64,000 bases of DNA, from assembly GCA_964036045.1 (NCBI GenBank), contig OZ038381.1:118193790-118257789 (forward strand), read 5' to 3'. This DNA comes from Eutreptiella sp. 'Long Island Sound 2002' (lineage: Eukaryota; Euglenozoa; Euglenophyceae; Eutreptiales; Eutreptiaceae). The position numbers and the translations under genes were made by a program. Below, piece by piece: positions 25,980-39,310 of the stretch; position 1 is the stretch's first letter, and each line of letters begins with the position of its first letter. The notes below the pieces were generated by a model. It was not told the origin of the DNA, searched no databases, and worked only from the letters and a program-made list of their open reading frames with translations.

Positions 25980-28050
25980 TGGATTATTTATCCACTGGGG
26001 AGGGGTGTACACTCCCTACGTGGAATATTTGTCCACTGGGGAGGGGTGTACACTCCCTCCGTGGATTTTTTGTCCACTGGGGAGGGGTGTACACTCCCTC
26101 CGTGGATTTTTTGTCCCCTCGGGAGGGGTGTACACTTCCTCCGTGGATTATTTATCCACTGGAAAGGGATGTACACTTCCTCCGTGGATTATTTATCCAC
26201 TGGAAAGGGGTGTACACTTCCTCCGTGGATTATTTATCCATTGGGGAGGGCTGTACTGTTCCTCCCTAGATTATTTATCCACTGGGGAGTGGTGTACACT
26301 TCCTCCGTCGATTATTTATCCACTGGGGAGGGGTGTGCACTCCCTCCGTGGATTATTTATCCACTGGAAAGGGGTTTACGGTCCCTGCATGGATTATTTA
26401 TCCACTGGAAAGGGTTCACAATCCCTCCGTGTATTATTTATCCACTGGGGAGGGGTGCACACTTCCTCCGTGGATTATTTATTCACTGGGGAGGGGTGTA
26501 CACTCCCTCCGTGGATTATTTATCCTCTGGGGAGGGGTGTACACTCCCTCCGTGGATTATTTATCTATTGGGGAGGGGTGTACACTTCCTCCGTGGATTA
26601 TTCATCCACTGGGGAGGGGTGTACACTTCCTCCGTGGATTATTTATCCACTGGGGAGGGGTGTACACTTCCTCCGTGGATTATTTATCCACTGGACAGGG
26701 GTGTACACTTCCTCCGTGGATTACTTATCCACTGGGGAGGGGTGTACACTTCCTCCGTGGATTGTCTCTCCACTGGAAAGGGGTGTACACTTCCTCCGTG
26801 GATTATTTATGCACTGGAAAGGGGTGTACACCCCCTCCGTAGATTCAATCCACTGGGGAGGGGTGTACACTTCCTTCGTGGATTATTTATCCACTGGGGA
26901 GGGGTGTACACTTCCTCCGTGGATTATTTATCCACTGGAAAGGGGTGTACATTCCCTCCGTAGATTATTTATCCACTGGGGAGGGCTGTACACTTCCTTC
27001 GTGGATTATTTATCCACTGGGGAGGGGTGTACACTTCCTTTGTGGATTATTTATCCACTGGGGAGGGATGTACAGTCCCTCCGTGGATTATTTATCCACT
27101 GGGGAGGGGTGTACACTCCCTACGTGGAATATTTGTCCACTGGGGAGGGGTGTACACTCCCTCCGTGGATTTTTTGTCCACTGGGGAGGGGTGTACACTC
27201 CCTCCGTGGATTATTTGTCCCCTTGGGAGGGGTGTACACTTCCTCCGTGGATTATTTATCCACTGGAAAGGGATGTACACTTCCTCTGTGGATTATTTAT
27301 CCACTAGGGAGGGGTTCACACTTCCTCCGTGGACTATACGTCCACTGGAAAGGGGTGTACACTTCCTCCCTGGATTATTTATCCATTGGGGAGGGCTGTA
27401 CTCTTCCTCCCTAGATTATTTATCCACTGGGGAGGGGTGTACACTTCCTCCGTCGATTATTTATCCACTGGGGAGGGGTGTACACTCCCTCCGTGGATTA
27501 TTTATCCACTGGAAAGGGGTTTACAGTCCCCGCATGGATTATTTATCCACTGGAAAGGGTGTACAATCCCTCCGTGTATTATTTATCCACTGGGGAGGGG
27601 TGCACACTTCCTCCGTGGATTATTTATTCACTGGGGAGGGGTGTACATTCCCTCCGTGGATTATTTATCCACTGGGGAGGGGTGTACACTCCCTCCGTGG
27701 ATTATTTACCCATTGGGGAGGGGTGTACACTTCCTCCGTGGATTATTTATCCACTGGCGAGGGGTGTACACTTCCTCCGTGGATTATTTATCCACTGGGG
27801 AGGGGTGTACACTTCCTCCGTGGATTATTTATCCACTGGACAGCGGTGTACACTTCCTCCGTGGATTACTTATCCACTGGGGAGGGGTGTACACTTCCTC
27901 CGTGGATTGTCTATCCACTGGAAAGGGGTGTACACTTCCTCCGTGGATTATTTATCCACTGGAAAGGGGTGTACACCCCCTCCGTAGACTATTTATCCGC
28001 TGGGGAGGGGTGTACACTTCCTTCGTGGATTATTTATCCACTGGGGAGGG
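25980..28050 (+). repeat. Satellite block duplication, ~1,104-1,145 bp spacing
   Basis: Copy 1 (about 25980-26960) and copy 2 (about 27085-28050) share ordered variants. These include CCCTACGTGGAATATTTG, two GGATTTTTTGTCC-type units, TTTACAGTCCC or TTTACGGTCCC with GCATGG, the AAAGGGTGTACAATCC or AAAGGGTTCACAATCC short unit, and the GGTGCACACTTCC unit. The offset rises from 1,104 to 1,145 bp, a gain of exactly one unit. Confidence 0.85.
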
Positions 28051-30960
28051 GTGTACACTTCCTTCGTGGATTATTTATCCACGGGGGAGGGGTGTACAGT
28101 CCCTTCGTGGATCGTTTATCCACTGGGGAGGGGTGTACAATCCCTCCGTGGATTATTTTTCCATCGGAAGGGGGTGTACACTTCCTCCGTGGATGAATTA
28201 TCCACTGGACAGGGGTCTACACTTCCTCCGTGGATTATTTATCCACTGGGGAGGGGAGTACAGTCCCTCCGTGGATTTTTTATCCACTGGGGAGGGGTGT
28301 AGACTCCCTCCGTGGATTATTTATCCATTGGGGAGGGGTCTAGACTCCCTCCGTGGATTATTTATCCACTGGGGAGGGGTGTACAGTCCCTCCGCGGATT
28401 ATTTATCCACTAGGGACGGGTGTACACTTCCTTCGTGGATTATTTATCCATCGGGGAGGGGTCTAGACTCCCTCCGTGGATTACTTAATCACTAGGGAGG
28501 GGTGTACACTCCCTCCGTAGATTATTTATCCACTGGGGAGGGGTGTACACTTCCTTCGTGGATTATTTATCCACTAGGGAGGGGTGTACAGTCCCTTCGT
28601 GGATTGTTTATCCACTGGGGAGGGGTGTACAATCCCTCCGTGGATTATTTATCCATCGGAAGGGGGTGTACACTTCTTCCGTGGATGAATTATCCACTGG
28701 ACAGGGGTGTACACTTCCTCCGTGGATTATTTATCCACTGGGCAGGGGTGTACACTCCCTCCGTGGATCATTCATCCCCTGGGGAGGGGTGTACACTCCC
28801 TCCGTGTATTATTTATCCACTGGGGAGGGGTGTACACTCCCTCCTTAGATTATTTATCCACTGGGGAGGGGTGTACAATCCCTCCGTGGATTATTTATCC
28901 ACTGGAAAGGGGTGTACACTCCCTCCGTGGATTTTTTATCCACTGGGGAGGGGTGTAGACTTCCTCCGTGGATTATTTTTTCCACTGGGGAGGGGTGTAC
29001 ACTTCCTCCGTGGATTATTTATCCACTGGAAAGGGGTGTACACTTCCTCCGTGCATTATTTATCCACTGGAAAGGGGTTTACAGTTCCTGCATGGATTAT
29101 TTATCCACTGGGAAGGGGTGTACACTTCCTTCGTGGATTATTTATTCACTGGGGAGGGGTGTACACTCCCTCCGTGGATTATTTATCCACTGGGGAGGGG
29201 TGTACACTTCCTCTGTGGATAATTTATCCACTGGAAAGGGGTGTACACTCCCTCCGTAGATTGTTTATCCACTGGGGAGGGGCGTACAATCCCTCCGTGG
29301 ATTATTTATCCACTCGGGAGGGGTGTACAATCCCTTCGTGGATTATTTATCCACTGGAAAGGGGTGTACACTTCCTCCGTGCATTATTTATCCACTGGAA
29401 AGGGGTTTACAGTTCCTGCATGGATTATTTATCCACTGGGAAGGGGTGTACACCTCCTTCGTGGATTATTTATCCACTGGGGAGGGGTGTACACTTCCTT
29501 CGTGGATTATTTATCCACTGGGGAGGGGTGTACAGTCCCTTCGTGGATCGTTTATCCACTGGGGAGGGGTGTACAATCCCTCCGTGGATTATTTATCCAT
29601 CGGAAGGGGGTGTACACTTCCTCCGTGGATGAATTATCCACTGGACAGGGGTCTACACTTCCTCCGTGGATTATTTATCCACTGGGGAGGGGAGTACAGT
29701 CCCTCCGTGGATTTTTTATCCACTGGGGAGGGGTGTAGACTCCCTCCGTGGATTATTTATCCATTGGGGAGGGGTCTAGACTCCCTCCGTGGATTATTTA
29801 TCCACTGGGGAGGGGTGTACAGTCCCTCCGCGGATTATTTATCCACTAGGGAGGGGTGTACACTTCCTTCGTGGATTATTTATCCATCGGGGAGGGGTCT
29901 AGACTCCCTCCGTGGATTACTTATCCACTAGGGAGGGGTGTACACTCCCTCCGTAGATTATTTATCCACTGGGGAGGGGTGTACACTTCCTTCGTGGATT
30001 ATTTATCCACTAGGGAGGGGTGTACAGTCCCTTCGTGGATTGTTTATCCACTGGGGAGGGGTGTACAATCCCTCCGTGGATTATTTATCCATCGGAAGGG
30101 GGTGTACACTTCTTCCGTGGATGAATTATCCACCGGACAGGGGTGTACACTTCCTCCGTGGATTATTTATCCACTGGGCAGGGGTGTACACTCCCTCCGT
30201 GGATCATTCATCCCCTGGGGAGGGGTGTACACTCCCTCCGTGTATTATTTATCCACTGGGGAGGGGTGTACACTCCCTCCGTAGATTATTTATCCACTGG
30301 GGAGGGGTGTACAATCCCTCCGTGGATTATTTATCCACTGGAAAGGGGTGTACACTCCCTCCGTGGATTTTTTATCCACTGGGGAGGGGTGTAGACTTCC
30401 TCCGTGGATTATTTATCCACTGGGGAGGGGTGTACACTTCCTCCGTGGATTATGTATCCACTGGAAAGGGGCGTACACTTCCTCCGTGCATTATTTATCC
30501 ACTGGAAAGGGGTTTACAGTTCCTGCATGGATTATTTATCCACTGGGAAGGGGTGTACACTTCCTTCGTGGATTATTTATTCACTCGGGAGGGGTGTACA
30601 CTCCCTCCGTGGATTATTTATCCACTGGGGAGGGGTGTACACTTCCTCCGTGGATAATTTATCCACTGGAAAGGGGTGTACACTCCCTCCGTAGATTATT
30701 TATCCACTGGGGAGGGGCGTACAATCCCTCCGTGGATTATTTATCCACTCGGGAGGGGTGTACAATCCCTTCGTGGATTATTTATCCACTGGAAAGGGGT
30801 GTACACTTCCTCCGTGCATTATTTATCCACTGGAAAGGGGTTTACAGTTCCTGCATGGATTATTTATCCACTGGGAAGGGGTGTACACCTCCTTCGTGGA
30901 TTATTTATCCACTGGGGAGGGGTGTACACTCCCTCCGTGGATTATTTATCCACTGGGGAG
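28050..30960 (+). repeat. Satellite block duplication, 1,435/1,436-bp period (35 units)
   Basis: Copy 1 (about 28050-29480) and copy 2 (about 29490-30920) match in unit order at an offset of 35 x 41 or one base more. Landmarks are ATCCATCGGAAGGGGGTG, GGATGAATTATCCACTGGAC, the GGGTCTAGACTCCC units, ATCATTCATCCCCTGG, and the GTTCCTGCATGG units. The extra base sits in part of the block, so a single 1-bp indel distinguishes the copies. Confidence 0.88.
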
Positions 30961-32130
30961 GGGTGTACACTTCCTCGGTGGATAATTTATCCACTGGAAA
31001 GGGGTGTACACTCCCTCCGTAGATTATTTATCCACTGGGGAGGGGCGTACAATCCCTCCGTGCATTATTTATCCACTGGAAAGGGGTTTACAGTTCCTGC
31101 ATGGATTATTTATCCACTGGGGAGGGGTGTACACTCCCTCCGTGGATTATTTATCCACTGGGAAGGGGTGTACACTTCCTTCGTGGATTATTTATCCACT
31201 GGGGAGGGGTGTACACTCCCTCCGTGGATTATTTATCCACTGGGGAGGGGTGTACACTCCCTCTGTAGATTATTTATCCACTGGGGAGGGGCGTACGATC
31301 CCTCCGTGGATTATTTATCCACTGGGGAGGGGTGTACAATCCCTCCGTGGATTATTTATCCGCTGCAAAGGGATGTACACTCCCTCCGTGGATTATTTAT
31401 CCACCGGGGAGGGGTGTACACTCCCTCCGTGGATTATTTATCCACTGGGAAGGGGTGTACACTTCCTCCGTGGATTATTTATCCACTGGAAAGGGGTGTA
31501 GACTCCCTCCATGGATTTCTTATCCACTGGGGAGGGGTGTACACTTCCTCCGTGGATTATTTATCCACTGGGGAGGGGTGTACACTCCCTCCGTGGATTA
31601 TTTATCCACTGGGGAGGGGTGTACACTCCCTCCGTGGATTATTTATCCACTGGGAAGGGGTGTACACTCCCTCCGTGGATTATTTATCCACCGGGGAGGG
31701 GTGTACACTCCCTCCGTGGATTAATTATCCACTGGGGAGGGGTGTAGACTTCCTCCGTGGATTGTTTATCCACTGGGGAGGGGTGTACCCTCCCTCCGTG
31801 GATTATTTATCCACTGGGGAGGGGTGTACAGTCCCTCCGTGGACTATTTATCAACTGGGAAGGGGTGTACACTCCCTCCGTGGATTATTTATCCACTGGG
31901 GAGGGGTGTACACTCCCTCCGTGGATTATTTATCCACTGGGGAGGGGTGTACACTCCCTCCGTGGATTATTTATCCACTGGGAAGGGGTGTACACTCCCT
32001 CCGTGGATTATTTATCCACCGGGGAGGGGTGTACACTCCCTCCGTGGATTAATTATCCACCGGGGAGGGGTGTAGACTTCCTCCGTGGATTGTTTATCCA
32101 CTGGGGAGGGGTGTACCCTCCCTCCGTGGA
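30950..32130 (+). repeat. Satellite block D, copy 1, with an 8-unit internal duplication
   Basis: This block recurs at about 38170-39310 (offset 7,216 then 7,175 bp, i.e. 176 and 175 units). Inside it, the series ending in GGATTAATTATCC, GTGTAGACTTCC, GGATTGTTTATCC and GTGTACCCTCCC occurs twice, 328 bp (8 units) apart, near 31757 and 32085. Many units here equal the consensus exactly. Confidence 0.82.
31939..31979 (+). repeat. Reference consensus unit of the 41-bp satellite, with its two dyads
   Basis: This copy equals the commonest form. The first dyad is GTGTACAC. It becomes a perfect 14-bp palindrome (GGGGTGTACACCCC) in variants such as 331-344. The second dyad is GTGGAT/ATCCAC with the loop TATTT; the loop base before TCC is A or G. 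The unit has one CpG, in CCGTGG. On the + strand no TAA, TAG or TGA occurs in any register, including across the unit junction. On the - strand two TAA triplets fall in the hairpin region. TGTACA supplies one BsrGI/RsaI-type site per unit, so digestion should give a 41-bp ladder. Confidence 0.95.
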
Positions 32131-32159
32131 TTATTTATCCACTGGGGAGGGGTGTACAG

Positions 32160-35100
32160 TCCCTCCGTGGATTATTTATCCACTGGGGAGGGGTGTACAG
32201 CCCCTCCGTGGATTATTTATCCACTGGGGAGGGGTGTACACTCCCTCCGTGGATTATTTATCCACTGGGGAGGGGTGTACGGTCCCTCCGTAGATTATTT
32301 ATCCACTGGGGAGGGGTGTACACTCCCTCCGTGGATTATTTATCCACTGGGGAGGGGTGTACACTCCCTCGCCGGATTATTTATCCACTGGAAAGGGGTG
32401 TACACTCCCTCCGTGGATTATTTATCCACTGGGGAGGGGTGTACACTTCCTCCGTGGATTATTGATCCACTGGGGAGGGGTGTACAGTCCCTCCGTGTAT
32501 TTTTTATCCACTCGGGAGGGGTGTGCACTTCCTCCGTGGATTATTTATCCGCTCGGGAGGGGTGTACACTCCCTCCGTGGATTATTTATCCACTGGGGAG
32601 GGTTGTACACTCCCTCCGTGGATTATTTATCCACTTGAAAGGGGTGTACACTTCCTCCGTGGATTATTTATCCACTGGGGAGGGTTGTACACTCCCTCCG
32701 TGGATTATTTATCCACTCGGGAGGGGTGTATACTTCCTCCGTGGATTTTTTATCCACTGGGGAGGGGTGTACACTCCCTGCGTGGATTATTTATCCACTG
32801 GGGAGGGGTGTACACGTCCTCCGTGGATTTTTTATCCACTGGAAAGGGGTGTACACTCCCTCCGTGGATTATTTATCCACTGGGGAGGGGTGTACACGTC
32901 CTCCGTGGATTATTTATCCACCGGGGAGAGGTGTACAGTCCCTCCGTGGATTTTTTATCCAGCCGGGAATGGTGTGCACTTCGCCCGTGGATTATTTATC
33001 CACTGGGGAGGGGTGTACACTCCCTCCGTGGATTATTTATCCACTGGGGAGGGGTGTACGGTCCCTCCGTAGATTATTTATCCACTGGGGAGGGGTGTAC
33101 ACTCCCTCCGTGGATTATTTATCCACTGGGGAGGGGTGTACACTCCCTCGGTGGATTATTTATCCACTGGGGAGGGGTGTACACTTCCTCCGTGGATTAT
33201 TTATCCACTGGGGAGGGGTGTACAGTCCCTCCGTGGATTCTTTATCCTCTGGAAAGGGGTGTACACTCCCTCCGTGGATTATTTATCCACTGGGGAGGGG
33301 TGTACACTTCCTCCGTGGATTATTGATCCACTGGGGAGGGGTGTACAGTCCCTCCGTGTATTTTTTATCCACTCGGGAGGGGTGTGCACTTCCTCCGTGG
33401 ATTATTTCTCCGCTCGGGAGGGGTGTACACTCCCTCCGTGGATTATTTATCCACCGGGGAGGGTTGTACACTCCCTCCGTGGATTATTTATCCACTTGAA
33501 AGGGGTGTACACTCCCTCCGTGGATTATTTATCCACTCGGGAGGGGTGTATACTTCCTCCGTGGATTTTTTATCCACTGGGGAGGGGTGTACACTCCCTG
33601 CGTGGATTATTTATCCACTGGGGAGGGCTGTACACTTCCTCCGTGGATTATTTATCCCCTGGGGAGGGGTGTACAGTCCCTCCGTGGATTTTTTATCCAC
33701 TGGAAAGGGGTGTACACTCCCTCCGTGGATTATTTATCCACTGGGGAGGGGTGTACACTTCCTCCGTGGATTATTTATCCACTGGGGAGAGGTGTACAGT
33801 CCCTCCGTGGATTATTTATCCAGCCGGGAGGGGTGTGCACTTCGCCCGTGGATTATTTATCCACTGGGGAGGGGTGTACACTCCCTCCGTGGATTATTTA
33901 TCCACTGGGGAGGGGTGTACGGTCCCTCCGTAGATTATTTATCCACTGGGGAGGGGTGTACACTCCCTCCGTGGATTATTTATCCACTGGGGAGGGGTGT
34001 ACACTCCCTCGGTGGATTATTTATCCACCGGGGAGGGGTGTACACTTCCTCCGTGGATTATTTATCCACTGGGGAGGGGTGTACAGTCCCTCCGTGGATT
34101 CTTTATCCACTGGAAAGGGGTGTACACTCCCTCCGTGGATTATTTATCCACTGGGGAGGGGTGTACACTTCCTCCGTGGATTATTGATCCACTGCGGAGG
34201 GGTGTACAGTCCCTCCGTGTATTTTTTATCCACTCGGGAGGGGTGTGCAATTCCTCCGTGGATTATTTATCCGCTCGGGAGGGGTGTACACTCCCTCCGT
34301 GGATTTTTTATCCACTGGGGAGGGGTGTACACTTCCTCCGTGGATCGTTTATCCACTGGGGAGGGTTGTACACTCCCTCCGTGGATTATTTATCCACTTG
34401 AAAGGGGTGTACACTCCCTCCGTGGATTATTTATCCACTCGGGAGGGGTGTAAACTTCCTCCGTGGATTTTTTATCCACTGGAAAGGGGTGTACCCTCCC
34501 TCCGTGGATTATTTATCCACTGGGGAGGGGTGTACAGTCCCTCCGTGGATTATTTATCCACCGGGGAGGGGTGTACACTCCCTCCGTGGATTATTTATCC
34601 ACTGCGGAGTGGTTTACACTCCCTCCCTGGATTATTTATCCACTGGGGAGGGGTGTACACTTCCTCCGTGGATTATTTATCCACTCGGGAGGGGTGTACA
34701 CTTCCTCCCTGGATTATTTATCCACTGGGGAGGGGTGTACACTCCCTCCGTGGATTATTTATCCACTGGGGAGGGGTGTACACTTCCTCCGTGGATTATT
34801 TATCCACCGGGGAGGGGTGTACACTCCCTCCGTGGATTCTTTATCCACTGGGGAGGGGTGTACGCTCCCTCCGTGGATGATTTATCCACTGGGGAGGGGT
34901 GTACACTTCCTCCGTGGATTATTTATCCGCTCGGGAGGGGTGTACACTCCCTCCGTGGATTATTTATCCACTGGGGCGGGGTGTACACTTCCTCCGTGGA
35001 TCGTTTATCCACTGGTGAGGGTTGTACACTCCCTCCGTGGATTGTTTATCCACTGGGGAGGGGTGTACCCTCCCTCCGTGGATTATTTATCCACTGGGGA

Positions 35101-37350
35101 GGGGTGTACAGTCCCTCCGTGGATTATTTATCCACTGGGGAGGGGTGTACAGCCCCTCCGTGGATTATTTATCCACTGGGGAGGGGTGTACACTCCCTCC
35201 GTGGATTCTTTATCCACTGGGGAGGGGTGTACGGTCCCTCCGTAGATTATTTATCCACTGGGGAGGGGTGTACACTCCCTCCGTGGATTATTTATCCACT
35301 GGGGAGGGGTGTACACTCCCTCGCCGGATTATTTATCCACTGGGGAGGGGTGTACACTTCCTCCGTGGATTATTTATCCACTGGGGAGGGGTGTACAGTC
35401 CCTCCGTGGATTCTTTATCCACTGGAAAGGGGTGTACACTCCCTCCGTGGATTATTTATCCACTGGGGAGGGGTGTACACTTCCTCCGTGGATTATTGAT
35501 CCACTGGGGAGGGGTGTACAGTCCCTCCGTGTATTTTTTATCCACTCGGGAGGGGTGTGCACTTCCTCCGTGGATTATTTATCCGCTCGAGAGGGGTGTA
35601 CACTCCCTCCGTGGATTATTTATCCACTGGGGAGGGTTGTACACTCCCTCCGTGGATTATTTATCCACTTGAAAGGGGTGTACACTCCCTCCGTGGATTA
35701 TTTATCCACTCGGGAGGGGTGTATACTTCCTCCGTGGATTTTTTATCCACTGGGGAGGGGTGTACACTCCCTGCGTGGATTATTTATCCACTGGGGAGGG
35801 CTGTACACTTCCTCCGTGGATTATTTATCCCCTGGGGAGGGGTGTACAGTCCCTCCGTGGATTATTTATCCACTGGAAAGGGGTGTACACTCCCTCCGTG
35901 GATTATTTATCCACTGGGGAGGGGTGTACACTTCCTCCGTGGATTATTTATCCACCCGGGAGAGGTGTACAGTCCCTCCGTGGATTTTTTATCCAGCCGG
36001 GAATGGTGTGCACTTCGCCCGTGGATTATTTATCCACTGGGGAGGGGTGTACACTCCCTCCGTGGATTATTTATCCACTGGGGAGGGGTGTACGGTCCCT
36101 CCGTAGATTATTTATCCACTGGGGAGGGGTGTACACTCCCTCCGTGGATTATTTATCCACTGGGGAGGGGTGTACACTCCCTCGGTGGATTATTTATCCA
36201 CTGGGGAGGGGTGTACACTTCCTCCGTGGATTATTTATCCACCGGGGAGGGGTGTACAGTCCCTCCGTGGATTCTTTATCCTCTGGAAAGGGGTGTACAC
36301 TCCCTCCGTGGATTATTTATCCACTGGGGAGGGGTGTACACTTCCTCCGTGGATTATTGATCCACTGGGGAGGGGTGTACAGTCCCTCCGTGTATTTTTT
36401 ATCCACTCGGGAGGGGTGTGCACTTCCTCCGTGGATTATTTCTCCGCTCGGGAGGGGTGTACACTCCCTCCGTGGATTATTTATCCACTGGGGAGGGTTG
36501 TACACTCCCTCCGTGGATTATTTATCCACTTGAAAGGGGTGTACACTCCCTCCGTGGATTATTTATCCACTCGGGAGGGGTGTATACTTCCTCCGTGGAT
36601 TTTTTATCCACTGGGGAGGGGTGTACACTCCCTGCGTGGATTATTTATCCACTGGGGAGGGCTGTACACTTCCTCCGTGGATTATTTATCCCCTGGGGAG
36701 GGGTGTACAGTCCCTCCGTGGATTTTTTATCCACTGGAAAGGGGTGTACACTCCCTCCGTGGATTATTTATCCACTGGGGAGGGGTGTACACTCCCTCCG
36801 TGGATTATTTATCCACTGGGGAGGGGTGTACGGTCCCTCCGTAGATTATTTATCCACTGGGGAGGGGTGTACACTCCCTCCGTGGATTATTTATCCACTG
36901 GGGAGGGGTGTACACTCCCTCGGTGGATTATTTATCCACCGGGGAGGGGTGTACACTTCCTCCGTGGATTATTTATCCACTGGGGAGGGGTGTACAGTCC
37001 CTCCGTGGATTCTTTATCCACTGGAAAGGGGTGTACACTCCCTCCGTGGATTATTTATCCACTGGGGAGGGGTGTACACTTCCTCCGTGGATTATTGATC
37101 CACTGCGGTGGGGTGTACAGTCCCTCCGTGTATTTTTTATCCACTCGGGAGGGGTGTGCACTTCCTCCGTGGATTATTTATCCGCTCGGGAGGGGTGTAC
37201 ACTCCCTCCGTGGATTATTTATCCACTGGGGAGGGGTGTACACTTCCTCCGTGGATCGTTTATCCACTGGGGAGGGTTGTACACTCCCTCCGTGGATTAT
37301 TTATCCACTTGAAAGGGGTGTACACTCCCTCCGTGGATTATTTATCCACT
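32160..37350 (+). repeat. 861-bp higher-order repeat zone (21 units per repeat)
   Basis: The landmark CCGTGTATTTTTTATCC, followed by a GTGCACTTCC or GTGCAATTCC unit and a CCGCTC unit, falls at 32495, 33356, 34217, 35529, 36390 and 37128. The spacings are 861, 861, 1,312, 861 and 738 bp, i.e. 21, 21, 32, 21 and 18 units, every one an exact multiple of 41. Other landmarks (AGCCGGGA-GGTGTGCACTTCGCCCG, ATACTTCCTCC, CCCTGCGTGG) keep a constant position within each repeat. This is the clearest higher-order organisation in the window. Confidence 0.93.
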
Positions 37351-38169
37351 CGGGAGGGGTGTATACTTCCTCCGTGGATTTTTTATCCACTGGAAAGGGG
37401 TGTACACTCCCTCCGTGGATTATTTATCCACTGGGGAGGGGTGTACAGTCCCTCCGTGGATTATTTATCCACCGGGGAGGGGTGTACACTCCCTCCGTGG
37501 ATTATTTATCCACTGGGGAGTGGTTTACACTCCCTCCCTGGATTATTTATCCACTGGGGAGGGGTGTACACTTCCTCCGTGGATTATTTATCCACTCGGG
37601 AGGGGTGTACACTTCCTCCCTGGATTATTTATCCACTGGGGAGGGGTGTACACTCCCTCCGTGGATTATTTATCCACTGGGGAGGGGTGTACACTTCCTC
37701 CGTGGATTATTTATCCACCGGGGAGGGGTGTACACTCCCTCCGTGGATTCTTTATCCACTGGGGAGGGGTGTACGCTCCCTCCGTGGATGATTTATCCGC
37801 TCGGGAGGGGTGTACACTCCCTCCGTGGATTATTTATCCACTGGGGCGGGGTGTACACTTCCTCCGTGGATCGTTTATCCACTGGTGAGGGTTGTACACT
37901 CCCTCCGTGGATTATTTATCCACTGGAAAGGGGTGTACACTCCCTCCGTAGATTATTTATCCACTGGGGAGGGGCGTACAATCCCTCCGTGCATTATTTA
38001 TCCACTGGAAAGGGGTTTACAGTTCCTGCATGGATTATTTATCCACTGGGGAGGGGTGTACACTCCCTCCGTGGATTATTTATCCACTGGGAAGGGGTGT
38101 ACACTTCCTTCGTGGATTATTTATCCACTGGGGAGGGGTGTACACTCCCTCCGTGGATTATTTATCCAC

Positions 38170-39310
38170 TGGGGAGGGGTGTACACTTCCTCCGTGGATA
38201 ATTTATCCACTGGAAAGGGGTGTACACTCCCTCCGTAGATTATTTATCCACTGGGGAGGGGCGTACAATCCCTCCGTGCATTATTTATCCACTGGAAAGG
38301 GGTTTACAGTTCCTGCATGGATTATTTATCCACCGGGGAGGGGTGTACACTCCCTCCGTGGATTATTTATCCACTGGGGAGGGGTGTACACTTCCTCCGT
38401 GGATTATTTATCCACTGGGGAGGGGTGTACACTCCCTCCGTGGATTATTTATCCACTGGGGAGGGGTGTACACTCCCTCCGTGGATTATTTATCCACTGG
38501 GAAGGGGTGTACACTTCCTCCGTGGATTATTTATCCACTGGAAAGGGGTGTACACTCCCTCCAGGGATTATTTATCCACTGGGGAGGGGTGTACACTTCC
38601 TCCGTGGATTATTTATCCACTGGGGAGGGGTGTACACTCCCTCCGTGGATTATTTATCCACTGGGGAGGGGTGTACACTCCCTTCGTGGATTCTTTATCC
38701 ACTGGGGAGGGGTGTACACTCCTTCCTTGGATTATTTATCCACTGGGGAGGGGTGTACACTCCCTCTGTAGATTATTTATCCACTGGGGAGGGGCGTACA
38801 ATCCCTCCGTGGATTATTTATCCACTGCAAAGGGATGTACACTCCCTCCGTGGATTATTTATCCACCGGGGAGGGGTGTACACTCCCTCCGTGGATTATT
38901 TATCCACTGGGAAGGGGTGTACACTTCCTCCGTGGATTATTTATCCACTGGAAAGGGGTGTACACTCCCTCCAGGGATTATTTATCCACTGGGGAGGGGT
39001 GTACACTTCCTCCGTGGATTATTTATCCACTGGGGAGGGGTGTACACTCCCTCCGTGGATTATTTATCCACTGGGGAGGGGTGTACACTCCCTCCGTGGA
39101 TTATTTATCCACTGGGGAGGGGTGTACACTCCCTCCGTGGATTATTTATCCACTGGGAAGGGGTGTACACTCCCTCCGTGGATTATTTATCCACTGGGGA
39201 GGGGTGTACACTCCCTCCGTGGATTAATTATCCACTGGGGAGGGGTGTAGACTTCCTCCGTGGATTGTTTATCCACTGGGGAGGGGTGTACCCTCCCTCC
39301 GTGGATTATT
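38170..39310 (+). repeat. Satellite block D, copy 2
   Basis: Matches 30950-32130 in variant order, including CGTACAATCCCTCCGTGCATT, TTCCTGCATGG, TGCAAAGGGATG and GTGTAGACTTCC followed by GTGTACCCTCCC. It lies between derivatives of the 861-bp repeat: 39,330-40,180 again carries AGCCGGGAGG and CCCTGGATTTTTTATCC landmarks. Block D was therefore placed inside or next to the 861-bp repeat zone by a later rearrangement. Confidence 0.8.

Noticed and set aside
31939-31979. TTATCCAC in each unit as a bacterial DnaA box, making the array an origin or DnaA-titration site
   Set aside because: The match to TTATCCACA is 8 of 9, but it falls in the hairpin arm and its partner is fixed by the inverted repeat. 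An array of over 1,000 copies in 60 kb with higher-order repeats and eukaryote-like flanks is not a bacterial origin.
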